This document shows, in pieces, positions 31,583 to 41,092 of a stretch of DNA of 64,000 bases (position 1 is its first letter; the number at the start of each line of letters is the position of its first letter). The notes under the pieces are model-generated. The model worked only from the letters and a program-made list of their open reading frames with translations. It had not been told where the DNA came from and searched no databases. The DNA comes from Cerrena zonata. Lineage: Eukaryota; Basidiomycota; Agaricomycetes; Polyporales; Cerrenaceae. The translations under genes were made by a program, and so were the position numbers. The stretch lies in contig JASBNA010000054.1 in the NCBI GenBank assembly GCA_038087015.1, forward strand, positions 1-64,000, read 5' to 3'.

Positions 31583-32386
31583 TATCTGTCTTATTTGGAG
31601 TCAAGGTGTTCAATCACTCGACTAATGAATATCAATTGCTAATTCTTCTCGATTAAAATATGATTACTTCGTAAACTTAGCCTAAATTATCAAAGTAACC
31701 TTGGTTTATCAACAGGTTTACCTCCACATAATTGCCCTTTTATTTTGTTACCGTGACTTTTCTAATTAAGTCTGAGAATTACGCAGCGCCTGTGAGTAAA
31801 TCAAGGCATCCGAAAAAAAAAAAATGTATATAAAGAGCAGAGTGCTATTGAAAAATCAATTTGTTTAAGTCTTTTCTTCTTTAGATAGATAATGCCTCTG
31901 AAAATATGCTAGAGCTTTATAACATATTCACTATTGGTATAGAGTGTGGACAGCGGAGGAAGATTGAACTAGCCAGGTACTTATGATTTAGACCATTCCG
32001 TTAGGAATGGATTTGCTGTATTTAATCTTGGATTAAATATGTAAATCATCGGTTTCACATTTGTAGATATAGATATTCTTACTCGTGATGCGTGTCATAC
32101 ATGTATGATACTCGTGTGCTGTATATACGATGTACATGGATACCCATGATGTTCATGTATGATATTTTTTTATGTTTGAATGATAGGCCATAAGCAGTTA
32201 CAGTAATTGACTATCGGAGTTTTAAATTAATTGAATAAATACATAATGAAAAGAACATGGTTCATAAAGATGAAAGAAAGAAAAATGCTCGTGAATGAAT
32301 GAAAATGACTTGTGTCTATCTTCTATTAATGGTCTGGTGGGTTTCAACTTTTGAATTGATAATCCCACCAATAGATGTTATAAGGT
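31583..32386. other. Intergenic region between CUE5 and the first NDUFB7-like gene
   Basis: About 800 bp without a gene. It contains a 14-bp perfect palindrome, TCATACATGTATGA, at 32095-32108 and related CATGTATGATA copies at about 32101 and 32153. The 31830-31870 segment has a TATAAA-like box. Neither strand has coding character. Confidence 0.6.
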
Positions 32387-32724
32387 TTAATTTTGTAATT
32401 CAGATCTTCTCTTTTCTTTAACTTCTTTTAATTCTTGTTGTCTTCTGATGAAATCCAAATTTTCACATTCTTCCCATGAATGTTTATCATGTTTACAATC
32501 AACCGATGAATTGGCTGATTGTCTTATAAGACATATATGATATAAAGAAAAGTAAGCAGCACATCTATCTCTCCAACGTAATGGAACTTTATATTTTTGT
32601 AAATCATCTTCCGAAACTATAATAGCTAAGTTAGTACTCTTTATTCATTCAAAATTTAACTTAAAAGCATGCCGAAACATCAGCATAGACACATACGAAG
32701 AGGTGGGAACTTGGTAACTGACAT
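32387..32724 (-). CDS. NDUFB7-like complex I subunit (B18), spliced, copy 1
   Basis: I read two exons: 32697-32724 (ATG at 32722-32724) and 32387-32625, with a 71-bp intron (32626-32696) that has GTATGT, TACTAAC and an AG just after the branch site. The 88-residue product reads MSVTKFPPL-PIIVSEDDLQ, then VPLRWRDRCAAYFSLYHIC, which is the NDUFB7 signature (VPLxxRDxC). Two CX9C pairs follow (C-AAYFSLYHI-C and C-KHDKHSWEE-C), then a charged C-terminal helix. NDUFB7 is an intermembrane-space accessory subunit of respiratory complex I. A second AG nine bases downstream would give a protein three residues shorter in the same frame. Confidence 0.85.
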
Positions 32725-33198
32725 TATCAATGCTATTTCTACCTTAATTAATACTACCAAGAAGAACTCAAGTAACCAACGACTTTTTTTAAAACTACGG
32801 CCAATGAAAATTCTCAAAAAAAATTCAATGTAAGCAAATTCTTAAAAACAAAGGCCCATACACCTTAATTAATTATAATTCGGTCTACGGAGTAGTCTTG
32901 AAATTAATATTTTTGTATTATACAAAGTTGATAAATATATATGTATATAAATAAATGAATAGGTGTAGAAAAATCTGACTTTTTGTAAGAGAAAAGAAGA
33001 AGAGGGAAGAACCGGGTTGGAGATGGAAAATGGAAAATCAAACTAGTCTAAAGGTGTAGATCATTTGTGATAGTAATGCATTATGACTGTTATAGAGCTA
33101 GAACATATTCGTTATTTGATTCCTCATCTTCAACTGGTGAAATGCTATGAAAGAAAATCTAATAAAACAAATAAGATAAAAAGTATAATAGTCTTCAC

Positions 33199-33481
33199 CT
33201 AAGTATGTTTATCAAGTCTTTCTTTTAATAAAAGATATTGACATTTGTAAAATTCATCTTTAGTCTTGTTACAGAAAGAGGTTCCCTTGTCAAGACATTT
33301 ATAATAGTTGATCAAATGAGATGAACATTGATCTCTATGAAGAAATGGAACGTCATGTTCATCTAATTCTTGTTGAGAGGCTAAATTTTCTAGTTAGTAT
33401 TCGTTTTGTTCTTTATCGTCTTGTTTCGAGCAACTTACGGATTGGAGGGTATTCGTATTTTTCAGCAGGAGCAGCAGTCAT
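33199..33481 (-). CDS. NDUFB7-like complex I subunit (B18), spliced, copy 2
   Basis: Two exons: 33439-33481 (ATG at 33479-33481) and 33199-33389, separated by a 49-bp intron (33390-33438) with GTAAGT and TACTAACTAG. The 77-residue product begins MTAAPAEKYEYPPI and continues with the block VPFLHRDQCSSHLINYYKC, followed by the second CX9C pair in CNKTKDEFYKCQY. It aligns without gaps to copy 1 from the PP dipeptide near the intron through the first CX9C, and the intron has the same position and phase. Its second half (KCQYLLLKERLDK) is closer to filamentous fungal NDUFB7 than copy 1 is. Both may function, or one may have diverged to another twin-CX9C role. Confidence 0.8.
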
Positions 33482-33663
33482 TTCGGTATTGGTTGATAAG
33501 CTAATCAGATATAGATTCTAGTCTATTGATTCAAGCGTAGTAATTTAATATTGACCTTATTTCATTGGTTTCTGAGAATTTTCAAATAACTAAAAAACAA
33601 AAAAAAAAAAAAAGAAATTAGTGCCATTATCAAATGGCCTTATTAGTCGGTTGGAAAAAAGAA

Positions 33664-33735
33664 TGCCGTTCCCAGGAATCGAACCTGGGTTTCTTCGGCC
33701 ACAACGAAGTGTACTAACCACTATACTAGAACGGC
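33664..33735 (-). tRNA. tRNA-His (GTG anticodon)
   Basis: On the minus strand the sequence folds as a standard 72-base tRNA. The 7-bp acceptor stem pairs GCCGTTC with GAACGGC, the A box reads TAGTATAGTGG, the anticodon loop is TTGTGGC with GTG at 33700-33702, and the B box reads GGTTCGAATCC. The genomic sequence lacks the extra 5' G that tRNA-His receives after transcription, as expected. No intron is present. Confidence 0.97.
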
Positions 33736-34563
33736 TTAATATATTTTCATGAAAAATGAGGGTTTTCCGAGTTGGCAAGGATATTAAAGGCCAAAATTTA
33801 GGGCAGTTTCAGAAAATTTTCAATTCTTTGCTTTTACACCAATAATTGTAAGCATTATTCATCAAGGTATCTTGGTTGTCTAATTTGTGAATGAGTTCGG
33901 ACAGAATGGTTTTTAAAATGATGTAATTCAAAATTCACATATGCGATTTCAACCTCCGACACATCGTGGAGGGTTGATTTCTACAGCTTTCCCTCATTAT
34001 GTTCGCGAGTCCTAATAGCTCAATGTAGTTAGATAAAAGTGCTTTCTTCGTAGGAGGATTGAAAAATTTCATATTGGTTTTGGAAGTCAAGCTATTCTTA
34101 GTAAAATAAGAGAACGAAATGTCTACGGTAGAATACTGTATTTCTAGGATACGATATCAAACTTCACCGAACGGCTAATAACATCCATACCAAAGCCCAT
34201 TTCACTCATAGAACCTACTTCTCAAAGCTGGAAGTAGCCTATTTGAGCGCATAGTGTGGTCTATTAGATTTTTTTATATTCATATCTGACGTTAGCTCAG
34301 ATGGAATTGTTCAACGGTCTTCTAAGAAAAGCTGCAGAGATCCAAATTGCTGAAAAAAAGTGATCGATAGATCCTGTCATTGAGTAGGTATATGATAGTA
34401 TAAGCGTGCTCATTGTATTTTGGATTGCAATTAATTAATGGCTGCAAACCTTATCTCAGGTAAGCTTCGCATCAAGGATTAGTACAAGAAGATTGAATAG
34501 AAGGTTGTAAATTTGGCTAGAATACACTTAAGGAATTGAAAGAAAATAATGCAAAGAAAAAAT
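33736..34563. other. Intergenic region between tRNA-His and the aminotransferase gene
   Basis: About 830 bp without a gene. A stretch at 34285-34350 mimics a tRNA A box (TTAGCTCAGATGG) and a CTTCTAA loop but does not fold, and is not called. A short inverted repeat (CTACTTC and GAAGTAG) lies near 34211-34234. I see nothing else. Confidence 0.6.
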
Positions 34564-35942
34564 CTAACTATGGAGGTACTTATTTTCACAATCTTGAATA
34601 GACTGAGCAATAATATTAGTAATTGTTTCAATGAGATCTTCAGATACGTCGAAAGAAGGGGCTATTAAAATGTGATCACCAAACTCCCCATCAATAGTAC
34701 CGGATCCAGGATAAACGGCTAAACCGTTACTCCAAGCAGTTTTTTGAACTCGATAACCGTATTTCACGGAAGGATCAAACGGTTCCTTGGACAATTTATC
34801 TTGACAAATTCAATTGCCCAAAATAAGCCTCTACCTCTAATATTACCAACAGATTTCAAATTTTGGAGCTTTCTGGAAAGGCATTCGCCTAGATAAATAC
34901 CCTGATTTTTAACATTTTGTAATAAGTTATTTTCTGAAATGATATCTTGAACAACGTTTACAGCAGCACATGATAGAGGGAATGATTGATAAGTATGGCC
35001 ATTATTAAATGCGGAAGATCCATTACTTAAAGCTTTTATAATTTTATGACCAATGAAAATAGCCGATAAAGGAGCGTATCCACTGCTAAGTGCTTTACCA
35101 GAACATGTTATATCAGGAACAATATCTTCTTGTTCCCAAGCGAAAAACGTTCCTGTCCTTCCTGAACCACACATAACTTCATCAAGAATTAAAAGTACAT
35201 CATATTTATTACAAATTTGTCTTATACCTTTAAAATAATTTTTTGGAGGTAAAACACAACCAGCGGTAGCACCAACTATAGTTTCTGCAAAGAACCCAGC
35301 AACGTTTTCCGGTCCGATTTCCAAGATTTTAGATTCTAATTCATCAACCAATCTTTTAACGTAATCATCAGTTGACTCATGTTTTAATTTACCTCTATAT
35401 TCATTAGTATCACTTACTTTATGGAAATCTGAGTTTAAAATATGTTCATAAGGTGCTCTTCTGCCCTTATGGCCCGAAAGCGATAATCCAGCTAAGCAAT
35501 TACCATGATAAGACTGATTACGAGAAATAAATTTGGTCTTTGTAGTCAATCCACGTTCAAAAAAATATTGGATAGCCAACTTATAAGCACCTTCACTAGC
35601 TTCACTACCAGAGGTTGCGAAAAAAACTTTACCAATTTGATCATGATAGTTTTCCAAAAGCTTTTCTGCTAATATTTCCGATGGTGAACTAGTATATTCG
35701 AGCGTATGAACGTAGGTTAAACACCTCAATTGGTCGGCCATTCGGTCTATCACCGTTTGGTTCAGATGCCCCACCGATACAACGGCAGCACCACCACAAG
35801 AGTCGAGGATCTTGGTCCCATTTTGCAAGTATAGATAAGAGCCAATTGCTTTCTCGACCAAATGCGGAGAATCATTCAAACTCCTATGTAAAAGGGAAGA
35901 AGAAGATATTTTCTCTTCAGGATATACTTCACGAACTGTCAT
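34564..35942 (-). CDS. Class III PLP-dependent aminotransferase (one apparent frameshift)
   Basis: The ATG at 35940-35942 opens a protein of about 459 residues: MTVREVYPEEKI, then the class III features LDSCGGAAVVSVGHLNQ, the PLP-phosphate segment SGSEASEGAYKLA, the conserved LILDEVMCGSGRTG with the cofactor-contacting Asp, and the presumed Schiff-base lysine in SGKALSSGYAPLSA. The frame breaks near 34800; one extra A restores VKDKLSKEPFDPS, and it ends at 34564. Family members use amino donors such as omega-amino acids or diamines; the substrate cannot be read from sequence. The orthologous group appears to be fungal proteins of unassigned specificity, so no symbol is given. Confidence 0.85.
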
Positions 35943-38900
35943 AAAACGAAAAATGAAAAAGGCGCAAAAAAAAACACACAGTCTTAGGTTCTCTTGAAGG
36001 GAAATTTCTTCAATTGCATTGCAAATATGGTTCCTTTTATTTCCCAGACCAAATCTCCTTTCCAAAACGAATCCCGAGAAGTAGGTGATGCATTCTTCTT
36101 TCTTCCTTTTTTTGAGTAGTTTTAGTTTTAGTTTTGTCTTTTTTTTTTTTTTTTTTTTTTGCGTCTGCGGGTTTCGCGTCTCGGATTCGCGCAAACCTTT
36201 TGCGCCCCGGCACTCGCGTTTCCTTTAACGGATAAACGAAATCCAATAGGAAAGAGCTTTTGATGATTAAAGGAAATACTTGTAAAGGATGCTTCCTTCT
36301 TAAGGCTACATTGGGATCTAAGGTTATCCGAATACAATAAAACAACATCCACGCAGATGCCTTTAGTTGGTACCTTGCGCATTTGCGAGTGGTGCTTCTG
36401 GTGTTATTCATTATGGAATTATAATTGACAAGCATCTGACTGTAATGGATCAGACAAGATGGGATCATAATAGATAGACCAAGTATGAAGCAGAACGAAA
36501 GGAATCACCAGATTTCAAGGTTATGAATACTGTTTACCGAGCTATAACAATTCTTATGATTGTCATTGCGACTAGATGTGGTTAGGTGGAAATGACTGCA
36601 AATGACGGCAAATGGCTGTAAACAACTGCAAATAACAAAACCAGTAATCAGAAAGCCTCTGATCCTCCGAGATCTATATTGTTATGTTATCATCTAGCAT
36701 ATCAAGGTATGGGGGTTCCAAGCAGCACTTTGGGTAAAGCTGTGAGCCGAAAGCCGAAGAGGGTGTAAATTAGACTAAACATAGTAAATCCGGAAATCTG
36801 GCATTGGAGAGCGGAATCGATTGTTAGAATTATTTAAATGGAATCTTCTTTACATGATGTAGAAGAATGATTCAAACTTTAACCATTTGATTCAAGTGTC
36901 AAATATCAGATCTTGATGAAAATTGAGTTTTCAGTTTATGAGATTACCTTTGAGGTACAGATGTTTTTTTTTTGATCTTTTCTTCTTCCTCGAGTCTGTA
37001 ATGTAACGTTACCTTTATGGAAATCTCAGAGAATCTAGGATGACACAGATAGAGGCAACCCTCAACTTGAAATTCGAATACCCATGCGAACATATTAATT
37101 TTCTAGCAAAGTTAAAGCTTTTTTTTTTTTTTTCCATATATGTTAAAGCGATACCCACTTTGATAAGCGGATACAAGGATATTGCCAAAGCTTCCGTAAT
37201 GATCTCAGATTCATATGCGTTTTGGGGTTCCAAGTTGGTTCCGTAGCAAATAAAATAATCATGAAATAAAAAATTGGAAGGAGAAAAAATAAAAAAAAAT
37301 ATTATCAGGCTTAAACCACCCGGATGTCGGTCAGTTTGGTTGGCCTTCTTTGCCGACTTACTAAAAGGGAATTTTGCGTTTTGTAATTATTTTACTCTTT
37401 CCTGCAGTAACGATTCTTTTCTATTTTTATCTGCTAAAAGTGGGCACATTTTCGAACTCGTAAAACTCCCTCAAGAGTTTATTTGCTGAACGGATTTAAT
37501 GCCCGGTAATAAACTTTCAAGTACGGCTTCCAAGAGTGTCGATCAAAACTCAAAATATGTTATTTCATTGTAACTTCTAATAATATCGGGGAATCAAGAG
37601 TTTTTTTCGAGTCTTATAATGAAAGAATTTACAAAATAAAGATAATAGCAAAGAATACCTGCAATAGAAAAAGCCTGGAAACCTTGAAGAAAACACACTA
37701 CGCTCAACCCCCAATCGCCTTGATTGCTTATCCTACATCGATTAGATATTCCCACTCATTCCAAGGTAAATCTGTTGAGGACGCGGCTTGCAGCCTGAGG
37801 GCTGACAAGTAGGGTCTGGTCTGGCTAGAACTGTATCTGACATCGCTCACGTAATATCCACTTTCGTTTCTTTTATCTTTGCATTTTCGATTTTCGAGAT
37901 TCTATCAAAGAGCAAAATGTACAACCGAAAACGTAAAGAGAGATGTCGGATTGGCCCGGACGTGGACGGTTAGTCCTAGCCGGTCCCAGATTAAGCCCGG
38001 GTTATGACGCCCCGCTCCCAGAACCACCTACCCAAAACAGCCTTTCTCCCGGTATTAACGTCCAGAGCAAGCCAAAATCGTGTTTCGGCGGTAAAAGACT
38101 GGGTGGGAAGAGGCTTCTTTGCATGAGCTATTAACACGCGCAACTCGTACAGCAATGCAAGTCATCACCCACAAGACAGTTCTCGCTTATACTTGACCTG
38201 TCTGGGGAATGATGTAGTTTTCGAATTGATGTCAAAGTCAGTCTAAAGGCATAATCGACAAAAAATCAATTTGAAACTTAGTGGGGGAGGCTGCTGGAAG
38301 CTTAGGTAATTCGTAACGACATCTCTTACACTCATCTGTTATACATCTCTTACACTCGTAATGACAAATTGCCTAGCCTCAAAATGACATTACATCTTTT
38401 ACCAGATTCTATACATATTCCCCAATGATACAATATACACTCCTAATGAAACGGTTTAATACATGCCCGTAATGGTTTCGCAACAATAAAGTTTACTCTG
38501 ATCATCCCCATTTCACTTCATCATATCCTCATTTCTATTGTAGTTGCAATGATTCGCAGTGGTTCAGAGGTTTTCCGATGCTCTGTTCTTGATTGTGCGT
38601 TTTCTTTGCTCTTTTCGGTGAACGTAAATCAATTCCAAATGAGTTGTGATGAGTTGCAAAATTACTCGACGGATTTTGCCCGCGGACGAAAGTCGTCGGA
38701 CTTATTATCGGACATTCTGGCCCGGATATTCAGTATCGGATATTTATGCTCGGACTTACTAGTGTATCATAACGTTTACCTTGCTTACGATAAACTACTC
38801 ATCCTACGTTATGAAAGAACTGCAATGATATGTAGATAAGAAGAAGGATCAAATGATTGGATCAGAAAAGGCTTCTACTTCAAGCCAGGATGACTATCCG

Positions 38901-40132
38901 GAATAACCAGCTTCACTAAAAGCGCATCATTCAGATCATTCGATAGATCAGCAAGAACCTTAGAGGCATACAACATGTGAAATCCTCGAGCAATCAAATT
39001 CCCTCACTATGTAAAGTGAAGCCACAGTAAACCATGTGTTGTCGGAAGACTAGATGAAAGTAGTAGAATGAAGTCCTTAACTTCCCCCACAATCTTTTCT
39101 ATTTCCCCGGAAAAAAGGAGGGGGGTCGGCCGTAGAAAAAAAAAAAAAAAAAATAAATAAAGGAGCAAGATGTACGGGTCGGGATTCAATCTCGAGATAA
39201 GTATCCGTACCTCAGCATGCTTCCAAAATTAGCTTCATCCTTGCTATCATCTACGCTGCGTTACTATTGGCCCAGATCATCAAGGTCGAAGGGGTGATGC
39301 CTTTGTGACCGAGGCAGATGGTAATAAAGGAAGATAATATTATTATCAATCTGTACTTATCAGCAGATATTATTCGATAGAGTTATTTTTTATTTTATTT
39401 TTTTTTTTTCTACGTACATTCGATTGAAAATTGTGAAAAGCGCAAAATTTTTTGTAATCAATAAAGTTGTCTAGACTGCTTCTTCTCATTAGTTAGTCTC
39501 TTATGTTAGTGTAAGTATGTCCGCCTAGTGCATGCATCTACGTTTGGCTTGAAACAATTCCCTGCGATGCACAGGTAATACGCGCATCTGCATGAAGTGA
39601 AACAGTATATTTTTTTTTTAATGCTCTCTAAGTTTTTGAGTGTTTTCCAGTGTTTTTGAGTGAGTTTAAGTGTCTTCTAGTGCATAATAGAAGAGTCGCT
39701 CTTTTTGATTCATTCCTGTTATGTTTGGAGGGTCCTGTATTTGTAGATTTGTGTGCATCCGGCTAATTTTATGTTTTGTACTTTAATTTATTTTATTTTA
39801 ATTTAATTTATTTTTTTTTTTTTTGTATCTATTATAATTTTCTTAACCGGTTAAAGCTTTTGAATAATTATAAATTGATTATCATTAAATGTCCCCTTCT
39901 TTTCTTTTTTCTCGATTGGGTCTTTGGCGTTAATGTACAGTTAGCTATCATTAGCTCGTTAAACTTTTGGTGATATCTTTTTTTATACTCATTGAAAGAA
40001 AGTTATATAAACCCCCCGATTTCCTACGTCAAAACCTTTTTCATAAATTTTTTTTTAACAATCATCGTTTATTTATTACTCATTATTTATTTTATTTATT
40101 GGTTTTTTGCAGATATATAATATTGGTTAAAC
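35943..40132. other. Very long (4.2 kb) gene-free region upstream of the BRG1-like gene
   Basis: No credible gene is found on either strand. Features seen are a T-run near 36138-36160, a purine/pyrimidine-biased block at 36110-36240, direct repeats ATCTCTTACACTC near 38320-38360, the CGGA array at 38670-38754, an A-run near 39138-39154, T-runs near 39398-39409 and 39811-39824, and GAGTGTTTT-type repeats near 39636-39680. A GCAG just upstream of the BRG1-like ATG (40109-40112) could close a 5'-leader intron. In Candida, master regulators of morphology and biofilm often have such large upstream regions. Confidence 0.6.
38670..38754. repeat. Degenerate 14-bp array of CGGA boxes
   Basis: CGGA occurs at 38670, 38683, 38697, 38709, 38723, 38737 and 38751, with spacings of 13, 14, 12, 14, 14 and 14 bp. 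The 14-bp units are alike beyond the box, roughly CGGA, then C or T, then A/T-rich. Seven boxes in 85 bp is far above expectation for DNA this AT-rich. It could be a decayed tandem repeat or a phased cluster of binding sites; CGGA is close to the CGG half-site of zinc-cluster factors. Confidence 0.75.
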
Positions 40133-41092
40133 ATGTCTGCTGCTACTTTTACTAGTATTCCTTCTATTTCCAAGGTTAATTCTATTTCATCAAATACTTC
40201 GAATAAGATAAGATTGCCTTCTATTAGTGAATTAACCAGCAATAAAAATATATCAAATTCTCCAAAATCAACAACATCTCCAAATGGTTATTCTTCTGTT
40301 GGTTCTCCGAATGAATATGATTTTAAATATTCAATCAAACCATTATCTAATGATTATATGTTAACTAATGCATCTACATCTGCTAATGTTCAAAAATTGC
40401 CTTCTCCAACGTTATCTTATGAACAATCTAATCAAAGTACGCCTCCACATCAACCACATCCACAACAACATCCACAACCTGCACATCATCAACAACCTCC
40501 AACTCAGCAGCCACCTTTTTATTATCAATCTCCAATTCAATTACCACCTCCAGCTAATAATTCTCCAATGCATTCTAATCAACAATCTCCAAACTATTAT
40601 ACGCCTGCTTATTACTATCAACACGCTCCACCTCAACCTCGTGCCATGTCATTTCAGGGTATTCCGGGAGTTCCTGCTACTGCTAATGCATCTACTGGTT
40701 CTGCTGCTGCTTATTTACCGGAAGTGATTAATAAACCAACCAATAAATGTCATAGATGTGGTACTACCGAAACTCCAGAATGGAGAAGAGGTCCAAATGG
40801 TGTTCGTACCTTGTGTAATGCTTGTGGTTTATTTCATGCTAAATTGGTTAAAAGAAAAGGTGCTGCTTTTGCTGCTGAAGAAGTTTTGAATAATAAAGTC
40901 TGCAAAGGTAAAAACGGTCGTAGAATATCAATCAAAAAACAAATGTTGGATGATAATCACTTGAGTCGTCCTCAATATCAAAATAATCCAATAATGGGTC
41001 ATCAACCCCATATGTTACCTCCTCAACCTCATATGTTACCTCCTCCAATTATAAATCCAGGTTACTCTAGCATTCCTTTATCTCATAATTAA
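40133..41092 (+). CDS. BRG1: GATA zinc-finger factor, BRG1/GAT2-like
   Basis: An intact 319-residue protein. The N-terminal 200 residues are Ser/Thr-, Pro- and Gln/His-rich and probably disordered. The single zinc finger has the less common CX2C-X18-CX2C spacing (Cys206, Cys209, Cys228, Cys231) with [20 protein letters not shown], then the basic tail HAKLVKRKG and the segment [20 protein letters not shown]. This finger class and tail resemble Candida Brg1/Gat2, an activator of hyphal and biofilm genes; Saccharomyces Gat3/Gat4 have similar fingers. The large flanking intergenic regions also fit BRG1. Candida albicans Brg1 is about 100 residues longer, so the orthology is probable rather than certain. 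Confidence 0.7.
   Translation: MSAATFTSIPSISKVNSISSNTSNKIRLPSISELTSNKNISNSPKSTTSPNGYSSVGSPNEYDFKYSIKPLSNDYMLTNASTSANVQKLPSPTLSYEQSNQSTPPHQPHPQQHPQPAHHQQPPTQQPPFYYQSPIQLPPPANNSPMHSNQQSPNYYTPAYYYQHAPPQPRAMSFQGIPGVPATANASTGSAAAYLPEVINKPTNKCHRCGTTETPEWRRGPNGVRTLCNACGLFHAKLVKRKGAAFAAEEVLNNKVCKGKNGRRISIKKQMLDDNHLSRPQYQNNPIMGHQPHMLPPQPHMLPPPIINPGYSSIPLSHN

Noticed and set aside
34285..34355. tRNA-like stretch with an A-box-like TTAGCTCAGATGG and a CTTCTAA loop, resembling tRNA-Arg(TCT)
   Set aside because: The D stem, anticodon stem and acceptor stem do not pair, and there is no proper B box. At best it is a decayed relic.
37943..38134. A Gly/Pro-rich plus-strand frame in the 4.2-kb region
   Set aside because: It lies in a GC-rich patch where stop codons are rare, and has no codon bias or match.
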